From assembly GCA_039908525.1 (NCBI GenBank), contig JAMOAY010000018.1, positions 1 through 64,000 on the forward strand: a stretch of DNA of 64,000 nucleotides, given 5' to 3'. The notes beneath the pieces are model-generated. The model saw only the letters and a program-made list of their open reading frames with translations. It ran no database searches and was not told the origin of the DNA. Below are positions 35,696 to 43,965 of the stretch, in pieces. A program made the translations under genes and the position numbers. Positions within the stretch are counted from its first letter, which is position 1. Each line of letters starts with the position of its first letter. The stretch is from Magnetaquicoccus sp039908525 (GTDB lineage: Bacteria; Pseudomonadota; Magnetococcia; Magnetococcales; Magnetaquicoccaceae).

Positions 35696-36853
35696 ATGGA
35701 ATCCTGGACCCATTTTTGGCACACCACCGGCCTCGCCCAGCTGAGCGGGTCGACCTTTCTCCTGCTGGTGGTGGCGGTGCTCCTGCTGGTTCTGGCCATC
35801 CGGCGGGAGTTCGAGCCCCTGTTCCTGACCGCCCTGGGGGCGGCCGCGCTGCTGGCCAATCTCCCCGGCTCCACCCTGGCCGCACCGGGGGGGTTGTTGC
35901 ACACCCTGTATGAGGTCGGGGTGCGCAGCGGTTTGCTGCCGGCCCTGCTCTTTCTGGGCTGGGGGCTGCTGGCCGATTTCGGACCGCTGATCGCCATGCC
36001 GGCGCTGCTGTTTGTGGGGGCGGCGGCCCAGCTCGGCATTTTCGTCACCCTGTGGCTTGCCTGGAACCTGAATGCCACTCTGGGCCACCCCTTCACCCTG
36101 CCGGATGTCACGGCCATGGCCCTGGTCGGTGGGGGCAATGGAGCCAGTCTGGTGTTTGTCACCGACCGTCTGGCCCCCCATCTGCTGGGCGTGGCGGTGT
36201 TGACCCTCTACGCCTGCATGGCGTTGCTGTACCGTTTGCAAACCCCCATCGCCTGCCTGCTGACCACAACGGAGGAGCGCCAGCGGTTGATGAACCCGCC
36301 GCGCACGGTCTGCAGGGCAGAGCGGCTGCTGTTTCCACTCCTGCTGGCCCTGCCTGCCCTGCTGTTGGTGCCCAGCATTGCCCCCCTGCTGGGGTTGCTG
36401 GCCTTCGGCAATCTGCTCCGGGAGTCCTCTCTGCTGGAGCGTCTGCACTTGGGAGGTCATCTGCGGCTTCAGGCCAGCCTGCTCCCCATGCTGACGCTGC
36501 TGCTGGGGCTGGCCATCGGTGGCCGACTGCGCGCAGAACAGCTGTTGACCGGAGGAACGTTGCTCCTGGTCTGTCTGGGTCTGTTGGCCTTTGTGGTGGG
36601 CAGTGGCGCAGGCATGATGATGGCCAGGCTGTTGCATCGTCGCGACAGGCCGATGAACCCCCTGCTGGGTGGCGCCGGGATGGCCGCCATGCCCCTGGCG
36701 GCCCGGATAGCCGGCAAACTGGGCCGGGAGGCACTCCCGAACGGCCGGCCCAATGACCCTCTGCTCACCTATGCCGTGGCGACCAACCTGGCCGGTCTGA
36801 TCGGCTCTGTGCTGGCCGCCGGCATACTCCTGGCATTGGTCGGTAACCTGTGA
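35696..36853 (+). CDS. oadB: Oxaloacetate decarboxylase beta subunit-like membrane protein
   Basis: 385 residues, about ten hydrophobic segments, the membrane part that decarboxylates carboxybiotin and exports sodium. The family regions FGPLIAMPALLFVGAAAQLGIF, LAPHLLGVAVLTLYACMAL, and near the end MNPLLGGAGMAAMPLAARIAG and NLAGLIGSVLAAGILL are recognisable. The loop that normally reads GGADGPT is GGGNGAS here, with Asn148 in place of the Asp that binds sodium in Klebsiella OadB. Pumping may therefore be changed or lost. It starts 14 bases after oadA. Confidence 0.88.
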   Translation: MESWTHFWHTTGLAQLSGSTFLLLVVAVLLLVLAIRREFEPLFLTALGAAALLANLPGSTLAAPGGLLHTLYEVGVRSGLLPALLFLGWGLLADFGPLIAMPALLFVGAAAQLGIFVTLWLAWNLNATLGHPFTLPDVTAMALVGGGNGASLVFVTDRLAPHLLGVAVLTLYACMALLYRLQTPIACLLTTTEERQRLMNPPRTVCRAERLLFPLLLALPALLLVPSIAPLLGLLAFGNLLRESSLLERLHLGGHLRLQASLLPMLTLLLGLAIGGRLRAEQLLTGGTLLLVCLGLLAFVVGSGAGMMMARLLHRRDRPMNPLLGGAGMAAMPLAARIAGKLGREALPNGRPNDPLLTYAVATNLAGLIGSVLAAGILLALVGNL

Positions 36854-37006
36854 TATTCTGATGGGCTTGGGGGTAATTTTTTTTGGGCTGGACGCGGATA
36901 TCATGACAAACAAGGAAACTGTCAGGCATCGCAACCACTCTAATGGCCAACCGTATGGCCAGTCGGGGTGTCGGTGTCCTTCATAACGTTTTGAGCGAGG
37001 TCCTAT

Positions 37007-37315
37007 ATGGAAATCAAGTTGGAAGGCCGTCAGGTGGAGTTGGGAGATGAGCTGTGTGAACGGATTCGCAGTCGCATGGAAAATCTGGATCAGCGCTTTG
37101 GTCCCATTACCCATGCCCGGATGAGTGTGGAGCGCAGTGTACGCAAGATCGAGCAGCGCGCCAAAGTAACGGCCGTGGTGCACGTCTCGGGTACCACGCT
37201 GACCGTCACCAAGGAGACTCCCACCGTCGTGGCCGCCGTCAATGAAACCCTTGAGACCCTTGGCCTGGAGTTGGCAGAGCACATCGAAAAGACCAAGAAA
37301 AGTCACCGTTCCTAG
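37007..37315 (+). CDS. hpf: Ribosome hibernation promoting factor (short HPF/RaiA family)
   Basis: 102 residues, the short form, with EIKLEGRQVELGDELCERI and DQRFGPITHARMSVE, then VTAVVHVSGTTLTVTKET, typical of the beta-alpha fold. It binds the 30S decoding region and helps ribosomes form inactive dimers in stationary phase. In many alphaproteobacteria it sits beside rpoN, which is not here. The 153-base gap upstream shows a T8 run and short repeats (GGCCAACCGTATGGCC) but no promoter I would trust. Confidence 0.9.
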   Translation: MEIKLEGRQVELGDELCERIRSRMENLDQRFGPITHARMSVERSVRKIEQRAKVTAVVHVSGTTLTVTKETPTVVAAVNETLETLGLELAEHIEKTKKSHRS

Positions 37316-37325
37316 GTCGCATCGG

Positions 37326-37372
37326 CCCTGGCGGGGAGGGGGTGGCGACGGCCCCCCAATTCCCCGCCAAGG
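37326..37372 (+). terminator. Strong hairpin after hpf
   Basis: CCCTGGCGGGGA (37326-37337) pairs with TCCCCGCCAAGG (37361-37372), and the intervening bases form an inner GGGGG/CCCCC stem. It starts 11 bases after the hpf stop and has no clear U-run, so it may work as a processing or Rho-linked end. Confidence 0.5.
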
Positions 37373-37411
37373 CGGCGTGTCACCTTCGCAGCTGCTTTTT
37401 TCACTCTGTCC

Positions 37412-37555
37412 ATACTACGTATCCATTTCGCTTAAGTAAAAGCAGACAATATATTGATATTGCGATAAAATTCAGTATCTTGACGTGCGTGAGCGTTTCT
37501 GCTTGTTTTCAAACAGTTAGTCGCTTTCAACTTAAGCGAAGTGGATACGTAGTAT
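37412..37555. mobile_element. 144-bp MITE-like element with 26-bp terminal inverted repeats
   Basis: The left arm (37412-37437, ATACTACGTATCCATTTCGC then TTAAGT) and right arm (37530-37555) are inverted copies with one mismatch in 26. The interior of about 92 bases is AT-rich, has no open frame of useful length, and stands out from the GC-rich surroundings. CC flanks both outer ends, too short to prove a target-site duplication. No transposase is present. It lies in the 377-base gap between hpf and the TAXI pseudogene. Confidence 0.65.
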
Positions 37556-37692
37556 CCAGGAATCCCGAGCGATCGCCCTGAAGCATAGGCCCAGTGGACA
37601 AGGGCAAGGGTGGTGCTTTCGTTTCGCGTCCCTGGTCCGATCGCTTTGTCTGCGAACAGAAGCCGTGCCGAAATACCGACTGCCGCAACCGA

Positions 37693-38600
37693 TCACGGCA
37701 CCACGTACCACCCTTTTTCCCGGTAATATTTCATGGCCCCCGCATGGAAAGGCACATCGACGGGTTTGACCATCCGGCGGGGCGTGAGGCGCTGCAAGAC
37801 CGGGTTGCCCTGCCGCAACGCATCCAGATTGTCGAACACCTTCCGCACCACCTTGTAGACCACCTCTTCGGGAACACGGCTGCTGGCCACCACCCATTGC
37901 CCGGGATGGCCGTGCTCTCGAAATAGGGTTTGGCCTTTGCCAACGCCGTGACGCACGGACCGCCGACCGGCACAAGTTCCAGGTTGTAGGCCAGGAGGGT
38001 GCGGGAAAGGCTGAAATCTGGATGGCTCATCAGCTCCATATATCCATCGACCGACTGGGACTGTATGGCATGGGCCAACTCGGGGGCCGCCAGGCGACTC
38101 ACCGTGACATCGTCCAGCATGTTCTTGCACCCCTCGAACAGCTCGCCCACCAACCGCTCGCTGTCAGAACCCTCGGGGCCCAGATTCAACCGTTTGCCCG
38201 CACTCTTCTGGAACAGAGAGATGCCGGATTTCGCCTGCACCACCCAGGTCAAGGTCTCGTCGTGCAAGGAGAATAAAACACGCAACTTCTTGATCTTGCC
38301 CCGGAAAGGTTTTTGCCCCATCCAGGCCCGCTGCAGGGAGTCCCCCAGGACGACCCCCACATCCAGTTGCCCGCCATCGATGGCCTCCAGGGTATGCAGG
38401 CCGTCCGTTGCCGCGACCACCTTGCAGGTCAACGGCTTCTCCAGCAGGTCGCAGAGGGATTTCCCGACAGAAACTGCCGCCGTGGCCTGGCTGCTGGTGC
38501 CCAGCTTGATGGCCTGTCCTTTCTTCTCCTCGCGGGACGAACAGGCCGCCAGCAACGACAACAGCACACCGGCCACCGCCCGCACAGGCCATTTCATCAT
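37693..38600 (-). pseudogene. TAXI-type TRAP solute-binding lipoprotein, frameshifted
   Basis: From MMKWPVRAVAGVLLSLLAACSS (lipobox LAAC) the first frame runs through IKLGTSSQATAAVSVG, DGGQLDVGVVLGDSLQ and PCVTALAKAKPYFEST to near 37890. There it turns into unrelated sequence. The family ending (WVVASSRVPEEVVYKVVRKV... GAMKYYREKGWYVVP) continues in another frame to the stop at 37693. Inserting one base at about 37888-37896 restores one protein of about 300 residues. TAXI proteins bind organic acids for TRAP transporters, and no TRAP permease gene is near. The start follows GAAGGAAC. Assembly error is possible. Confidence 0.8.
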
Positions 38601-38645
38601 AAAAAAGTTCCTTCTGTTCTGCAGCATGAGGAAGACAAGCCTCGG

Positions 38646-39275
38646 CTATCGGTCCAAGTGCCGGTAGTGCGGCTCCCGCCAATTGTCACGATGACCGTAG
38701 TAGCGACCTTCGTGAACCGGAGAGGGAAGCACGACCTGCGGCGGCGGCTCCATCACCACCGTGTTGGGAGCGGGATAGGCTGTTACCGGCTGCGCTTCAG
38801 GCTGGGCGCGGGGATGGGGGTCCAGGTAGAGCGCCGTGCGGCGCACAACACGGGGAGGATCCTGGAATTGCCAGTTGCCGGCTCCGTTGCGGCAGGCCAC
38901 CCCCGTCACGATCTCCTGTCGACCATCCACAAACCCCTCTGTTTCCATCTGCCGGCAATCCGCCGGTTCCGCAGGGTGGACCGGCAGGAGCGCGGGGGGC
39001 TGCGAAACCGTGTAATAACCACGCCGGGCGCCATCCATCGTCTCCGTATCCATGCGAGGGGTGGCACCACCCGCCACCGTACCAAACAGGGTACTCTGCC
39101 CCCGGTGGTGTGCGGAGCTCCACAGCGAGGCCACCAGGGCCCCACCCAACACACCCATGCCCAGGGCGGCATCCGCCAACGCCGGCACAGGCGTGGACAG
39201 CCATACAGCCAGAACGGCCAGCCACACACAGCGGCGACGCCGCCGTACAGAAAAAAAATACCCGGTTTGCATCAC
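38646..39275 (-). CDS. Exported protein with a 17-kDa surface antigen-like domain
   Basis: 209 residues with a basic start and membrane-crossing signal (about 15-35, ending PALADA). After GALVASLWSSAHH, the central part reads CRQMETEGFVDGRQEIVTGV and then ACRNGAGNWQ. It resembles the C-terminal domain of the 17-kDa rickettsial surface antigen family (CRE...GRxxxAxGTACR). The last 60 residues are rich in Pro, Tyr and Arg and unlike that family. No lipobox is clear. The role is unknown, perhaps cell-envelope. It starts 46 bases upstream of the TAXI pseudogene. Confidence 0.6.
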   Translation of the reverse strand: MMQTGYFFSVRRRRRCVWLAVLAVWLSTPVPALADAALGMGVLGGALVASLWSSAHHRGQSTLFGTVAGGATPRMDTETMDGARRGYYTVSQPPALLPVHPAEPADCRQMETEGFVDGRQEIVTGVACRNGAGNWQFQDPPRVVRRTALYLDPHPRAQPEAQPVTAYPAPNTVVMEPPPQVVLPSPVHEGRYYGHRDNWREPHYRHLDR

Positions 39276-39340
39276 ACACTTCCCCTGTCGGAGGGTTCTC
39301 GGTCAAGGGTGTGGAGAGTGGCTGCTGCGACCGGGCACGG

Positions 39341-39434
39341 ACCATCGTTTGGGCCGCAACGGGGGGCTCCGCCCCCGACCCCGCCAGGGGCTTTGCCCCT
39401 GGACCCCACCAGGGGGATAATCCCCCTGGACCCC
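39341..39434. repeat. GC-rich multi-hairpin intergenic repeat, copy E
   Basis: ACCATCGTTTGGGCCGCAAC then stems GGGGGGCTCCGCCCCC, AGGGGCTTTGCCCCT and AGGGGGATAATCCCCCT with GACCCC linkers. It matches copy B in order and spacing, and its last stem matches copy D. It sits between divergent genes, 66 bases from the surface-antigen-like start. Beyond it, to 39667, there is a perfect TATAAT (39465-39470) without a convincing -35, and no other feature. Confidence 0.87.
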
Positions 39435-39667
39435 TTATAGCTAAAGACTGCGATCGGGGGCCAGTATAATAAACGAACCCGCTTTTATCACGCTATTTTT
39501 TGCGCAGTGCTCCGCTTTTGCCCACAAGGCCCCATCCCGGGCGGTTCCGAACGCATCCCGGCGGATTTTTTGCTTTCCCAGTCGTGGCAGATATGGGATA
39601 GTGGCAAGCGACCGCATTGGGCCTTCGGCAGGCCCGCCCGCGCCACACCGTTGAAACGGACTACCCC

Positions 39668-40996
39668 ATGAGCGAATACGTCGAGTTTGCTGACACCCCG
39701 TTCGTCGCCCATTTTGCAGAAAAACATGGCCAAACTGCAAAAAAATTTCTGGAATCCTTTTTGCAGTGCCGGGTCTCCATTGTCTACTCCCCCGTCGGGG
39801 AATTCGACGATCGGTATGATACTGATATCTTTGCAATACCAGAAAATTCCGTGCACGAGGTCAACAGGACGACCCTGTTGATCGCCGTCCATCCCCCCAT
39901 GTATCACGACAAAAAGGTCTCCCTGGGGGTGGTCCTGAACGATCCCCTCATCGCCCTGCCCAGCATGGCGCTGACAGAAATTATCGCCCATCAGCTGCTC
40001 AAACGGCTCAAACATGCCATGCTGTACAACTTTGATGTGGATCTGCAATTCTTTGGCAAGCAGTTGATCCTGGACACCATCGTCGAGTACATCTCTCGAG
40101 TCGGTTTCAACAAGAACAATATCCGTTTTGCCATCGATCTGTTCACCAGCCTGCGCACCATGACTTTTGAAAACCGTATTTTCAATACCGGCTTGATCAT
40201 CACCAAGTCCCACACCTCCTATCGGACAGAGTCGAGAAAATGCCGGCTGATGCCCCTGAACAGCCCCATTTTCCTGATGCCGAACCTTCGCTATGAAAAC
40301 AGATTCTGGTATCTGGCCGATGGCTCCTCCTGTTTCTACGTGTGCGACAGAAACCTGAAGATCAACAGTATGTTTTTCTTTGATGAACCCCCCTCCTCGT
40401 CCACCTCCATCTCGACCAATTTCCTGGATAAATCCCTGCACGAACAGGATATCGCCTTTCGCACCATCAATGGCAAGGAGATGGTGATCGTCGAGGCAAC
40501 CGGAGAGGAGTTCACCTATTCGGTGGGGCAGTGGCATTTCCGCGACTACAACCTGATCAAGAAGGCCATTCATGCCCTGCTGCCGGCCTTCACCGGGCCG
40601 GCCATCGACGCACTGCTGGAGTTGACCTGGTCCCTGATGGCGGAACGTCACAGCTCCCTGATTTGGATCCCGGCCCGGGACGAGGATGTGGATGCCATGA
40701 CCCTGCGTTCCACCCGGCTTTGGGAACAGGATATCTCGATCGACGACGGGCGCTATTACGGTCTGATTCAGCGGTTGGCCTCCAGTGACGGAGCGTTGGT
40801 CCTCTCCCAGGATTCCCGCATCCACCGCTTCGGGGCCATCGCCAACCTCTCCAGCTTTTCGCATGCCGACCCCACGATTGCCGGTTCGGGGGAGTTGGCG
40901 GCGCAGTTTCTCTCCCAGTCGGGTGTTGTCATCAAAATTTCCCAGGATGGCACCGGCAGTGTCTACGCGAACCATACCATGCGATGGAAGTTGTGA
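39668..40996 (+). CDS. Protein with C-terminal divergent DisA_N-like domain
   Basis: 442 residues from MSEYVEFADTPFVAHFAEK (an upstream in-frame codon at 39617 is less likely). Residues 1 to about 300 match nothing I know and hold several beta-rich stretches, with no signal or membrane helix. The last 140 residues follow the diadenylate cyclase fold: LMAERHSSLIWIPARDED, then SSDGALVLSQDSRIHRFGAI with the DGA motif at D374, and GSGELAAQFLS...VIKISQDGTGSVY. The RHR motif of active cyclases (GTRHRAA) is GSGELAA here. A nucleotide sensor, or an inactive or altered cyclase, is more likely than standard c-di-AMP synthesis. Confidence 0.7.
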   Translation: MSEYVEFADTPFVAHFAEKHGQTAKKFLESFLQCRVSIVYSPVGEFDDRYDTDIFAIPENSVHEVNRTTLLIAVHPPMYHDKKVSLGVVLNDPLIALPSMALTEIIAHQLLKRLKHAMLYNFDVDLQFFGKQLILDTIVEYISRVGFNKNNIRFAIDLFTSLRTMTFENRIFNTGLIITKSHTSYRTESRKCRLMPLNSPIFLMPNLRYENRFWYLADGSSCFYVCDRNLKINSMFFFDEPPSSSTSISTNFLDKSLHEQDIAFRTINGKEMVIVEATGEEFTYSVGQWHFRDYNLIKKAIHALLPAFTGPAIDALLELTWSLMAERHSSLIWIPARDEDVDAMTLRSTRLWEQDISIDDGRYYGLIQRLASSDGALVLSQDSRIHRFGAIANLSSFSHADPTIAGSGELAAQFLSQSGVVIKISQDGTGSVYANHTMRWKL

Positions 40997-41089
40997 ATGC
41001 TTGACTCTGCGGAATTCGTCGATATGATCAGCCGTGGGACCGGTCGGGCAGCCCGGTCCGCTCCATGGGACCACAGGGGAGGAGAGACA

Positions 41090-41932
41090 ATGAAAAAATG
41101 GGCGGGGCTGTTGTGGATGTTGGGGTGGTTGTTCGTGGCTGCGGAGGCGCGAGCCAATGTTTTGGTGCTGGCGCACGGTTACCTGAGCAACGCCGGCACC
41201 TGGGAAGGCAGTGGCATCACCACCCTGCTGGAACAGCAGCAGTGGCACCGGGCGGCCGTGCTCGTCACCGGGCCGAATGGGGTGCACCGTGTGCCCAGCG
41301 CCCGGTCGGCGACCGCTGCGACCGCAGGCGCCGGCCACAGTGTCTACCTGGCCGAGTTGCCCTCCACCGCCCCGTTGGGCATTCAGGCGGACCATCTGCA
41401 GGCCATGCTGTTCTCTCTCGTCCAGCAGCATCCCAAGGAAAAGATCATCCTGGTCGGCCACTCGGTAGGGGGTGTGGTGGCCCGTCTGGTGCTGGTGCGC
41501 AGTCAGATTCCCAACGTCGCGGCACTGATCACCATCGCCTCTCCGCATCTGGGCACGCCCCTGGCCGAAGAGGCGCTGGACGCCACCTCCAGCATCTGGC
41601 CTGTCGAGGTTTTCAAGGACTTTTTCGGGGGCAGCGGCTATCAAACACTGAAATATTCCCGGGGGCTGTATGTGGACATCGTCCGGCCCTGGCCGGGCTC
41701 CCTGCTGCATTGGCTCAACGGGCAGCCCCATCCGCCGGTCCGCTATGTGTCGATCGTGCGCAACCGGCCGTTTGTCTTGTGGGGAGATCTGTTGGTACCG
41801 GGCAGCAGCCAGGACATGAACAACGTGCCGGCGGTGGGCGGGCGTTCGACCCTGTACAGCACCCCCAGTGGACATCCCCTCAATGCAGCCGACGGCATGC
41901 TGCTGGTGCAGATTCTGAAAGAGTTCAACTGA
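41090..41932 (+). CDS. Exported lipase-like alpha/beta hydrolase
   Basis: 280 residues with a Sec signal (MKKWAGLLWMLGWLFVAAEARA) and GGGGAGGAGAG upstream of the ATG at 41090. LVLAHGYLSNAGTWEGSGI gives the oxyanion loop, GHSVGGVVARLVL the nucleophile elbow (Ser in GHSVG), and ITIASPHLGTPLAE the next strand, as in triacylglycerol lipase and PGAP1-like proteins. The late GHPLNAADG may supply His. It acts in the periplasm or outside on an unknown ester. Its end meets the second toxin remnant. Confidence 0.8.
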   Translation: MKKWAGLLWMLGWLFVAAEARANVLVLAHGYLSNAGTWEGSGITTLLEQQQWHRAAVLVTGPNGVHRVPSARSATAATAGAGHSVYLAELPSTAPLGIQADHLQAMLFSLVQQHPKEKIILVGHSVGGVVARLVLVRSQIPNVAALITIASPHLGTPLAEEALDATSSIWPVEVFKDFFGGSGYQTLKYSRGLYVDIVRPWPGSLLHWLNGQPHPPVRYVSIVRNRPFVLWGDLLVPGSSQDMNNVPAVGGRSTLYSTPSGHPLNAADGMLLVQILKEFN

Positions 41933-41970
41933 AAAAAGGAATAGATGATCAGGTTGGTATCAATCAGCAC
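41933..41970 (-). pseudogene. Remnant of a second PIN-domain (VapC-type) toxin, about 13 codons
   Basis: A GTG at 41970 overlaps the antitoxin stop (GTGCTGA) and opens VLIDTNLIIYSFF, the first strand of a PIN nuclease with its catalytic Asp in position 4. Homology stops there, and the frame runs into the antisense of the lipase end. The rest of the toxin is missing. The overlap shows where the original toxin began. Confidence 0.72.
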
Positions 41971-42185
41971 GATGGTTTTTCCCGACCAGGGAGAGGGCGA
42001 TCCCGTCGGATTTCCCGTTGCCAAGCGACCGGATCGGTAATTTCCCGAAACGGATTCAAACGGGCGGCAACATCCAGGGATTCCGCAAGCAGGTGCTGCC
42101 GTTCTTCCGGGGAGATCCCAGAGGTCAGGCCATCTTTGGCAATCTGTTGAATTCCGGCCAAACTCTTTTTTTCTACCCGTGCCAT
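41964..42185 (-). CDS. VapB-like antitoxin, orphan
   Basis: 73 residues from MARVEKKSLAGIQQIAKDGL; the ATG at 42185 is the natural start although the frame is open further upstream. The helical stretch ISPEERQHLLAESLDVAARL and the polar tail DPVAWQREIRRDRPLPGRE resemble VapB-type antitoxins whose C-terminus wraps a PIN toxin. Only a toxin stub follows. It is 101 bases from the end of the large kinase cluster. A standalone DNA-binding or decoy role is possible. Confidence 0.65.
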   Translation of the reverse strand: MARVEKKSLAGIQQIAKDGLTSGISPEERQHLLAESLDVAARLNPFREITDPVAWQREIRRDRPLPGREKPSC

Positions 42186-42286
42186 CGCAAGTTTCCCTTG
42201 CCGCGAAGTTGGGTCAACGCAAGGCACCACCAGATTTTCCGCTTGTTTGGCCGAAGCAGGAAAAAAACAGAATATAACTTTACTGT

Positions 42287-43963
42287 TTACGACGTCAGAC
42301 TGGCCCGGGCATGGTCCAGATGCAGCATCGCCTTGTCGGTGTCCCCATTGCGGGCCGCAATGGCCATGCGCAACAGATTGCTGGCAAACAACTCCCCCGT
42401 ATCCGACAAAAATCGCGCCCCCACCTGCCGGAGAGGGGTGATCCAGCGCTCCGCCTCGGCCATCTGACCCGCCTGGATCGCCTGCTCGCACAATCCCAAC
42501 AGTCGATGACACTCGGCCAGCAACGCCTGCTCGCTCTGCTCCCCCGACTCCACCGCCGATGGGTGCTCCAGAGGGGGGAGAGCAGAAGACGTCTGCACCA
42601 GAGTGACCAGGGAATCCGCCTCCGCCCCGTCTCCCTCCACGGAACTCGGGTCATACGGCAAAGAGACCCGCAGGCTGAAGGTGGAACCCTGTCCCGACTC
42701 ACTGCTGAAACTCAACTGCCCACCCATGGCCTCCGTCAACCGCTTGGCCAGGCTCAACCCCAGTCCGGACCCCCCATATTTGCGGGTGCGACTGCCATCT
42801 CCCTGGGCAAAACTCTCAAAGATCCACTCCTGCTGGTCTGACTCAATGCCGATACCACTGTCCACCACCGCAAACGACAAAACGACCTGATCCTCCTCGC
42901 CGGGAAGAGCCATACCACCCTGTCCCCGGCTGACATCCAGACGGATCCCGCCCTGGGCGGTAAATTTCAGTGCATTGTCCAGCAACTGGTTCAGAACCTG
43001 ACCGATGCGCAGGGCATCCCCGATCAAACGGTCCGGCAAACGGGGATCCACACGACAACAGAAAGAGAGCCCCTTGGCCGCCGCCTTGACGAGAAAGGCC
43101 TCCCCCAGGTCGTGCAACAGAGCGCGCAGAAAAAACATGTCCAGCTTGACCTCCAGGCGCCCCTCCTCCAGACGGGAGAAGTCCAGCAGACTGTTCAACA
43201 ACTGCAACAGCTTGTCGGCCGCAGAGCGGGCAATGGTCAACATCTCCCGCTGCTGCCCCGTCAACTCCGACTCCAGAACCAGATCGGTCATGCCGATGAT
43301 GGCATTCATGGGAGTCCGCACCTCATGGCTCATGTTGGCGATAAACTCCGTCTTGACCCGATTGGCCACCTCCAGCTGCCGGGTGCGCCGCTGCACCTCC
43401 TGCTCCAGATGGTCGGTGAGCAGACTCAATGCCTGTTTGGCCTGGATCAGCTCACGGTTCTTGCGCACCGCGTTTTCATAGGTGGAGAGCAGCAGGTTCA
43501 TGGTCTGCCGACGGCTGGCCTGGATGACATGCATCTCGCCGGCAAAGATGATCGGCAACCCTTCCCCCTCATCGCCGCCCGACTCGGTCGGGGCATGCAG
43601 CAGCAGATGGATCCGCTCCAGCAGATGGGCATCCTCCACCGGTTTGGTCAGATAGTTGTCCGCACCCGCCTCCAAACCGCGGATCACCTCCTTGGGGTCA
43701 TCCAGACCGGTGAGCAGCAGAACCGGAATGGAGGCCAGCTGGGGATCGTTCTTGATCGCCCGGCACATGGCATACCCATCCATGTTGGGCATGGCGATGT
43801 CGCTGATCACCAGTCCCGGCCGATGGGTCTGGGCCATGGACAGCCCCTCCACCCCATCCTTGGCCGTCAACAGATCATAACCGGCCTCCCGCAACAGGCG
43901 CTGCAACATCACCCGCTGCACCGCACTGTCTTCCACCACCAACAGTTGCCCAAGCTCTCCCAT
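42287..43963 (-). CDS. Hybrid kinase: receiver, DHp/ATPase, helical C-terminus
   Basis: 558 residues from MGELGQLLVVEDSAVQ; the ATG at 43963 follows GGAGGGAGAG, two bases after the cheB stop. A receiver (LVISDIAMPNMDGY, intact Asp) comes first. A linker with SRRQTMNLLLSTYENAVRKN follows, then DHp (IANMSHEVRTPMNAI) and ATPase (NALKF, DSGIGI, YGGSGLGLS). The last 65 residues are helical and HPt-like in length but lack a clear phospho-His. It is soluble, ends the chemosensory cluster, and probably reads phosphate from CheA or another kinase. Confidence 0.88.
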   Translation of the reverse strand: MGELGQLLVVEDSAVQRVMLQRLLREAGYDLLTAKDGVEGLSMAQTHRPGLVISDIAMPNMDGYAMCRAIKNDPQLASIPVLLLTGLDDPKEVIRGLEAGADNYLTKPVEDAHLLERIHLLLHAPTESGGDEGEGLPIIFAGEMHVIQASRRQTMNLLLSTYENAVRKNRELIQAKQALSLLTDHLEQEVQRRTRQLEVANRVKTEFIANMSHEVRTPMNAIIGMTDLVLESELTGQQREMLTIARSAADKLLQLLNSLLDFSRLEEGRLEVKLDMFFLRALLHDLGEAFLVKAAAKGLSFCCRVDPRLPDRLIGDALRIGQVLNQLLDNALKFTAQGGIRLDVSRGQGGMALPGEEDQVVLSFAVVDSGIGIESDQQEWIFESFAQGDGSRTRKYGGSGLGLSLAKRLTEAMGGQLSFSSESGQGSTFSLRVSLPYDPSSVEGDGAEADSLVTLVQTSSALPPLEHPSAVESGEQSEQALLAECHRLLGLCEQAIQAGQMAEAERWITPLRQVGARFLSDTGELFASNLLRMAIAARNGDTDKAMLHLDHARASLTS

Positions 43964-43965
43964 CT

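Noticed and set aside
36903..36989. Small open frame (27 codons) ahead of hpf
   Set aside because: No ribosome site and no similarity seen; it may be chance in a promoter region.
37316..37692. tRNA or small RNA gene in the gap after hpf
   Set aside because: No cloverleaf pattern or CCA-type end. A hairpin and an inverted-repeat element account for most of the sequence.
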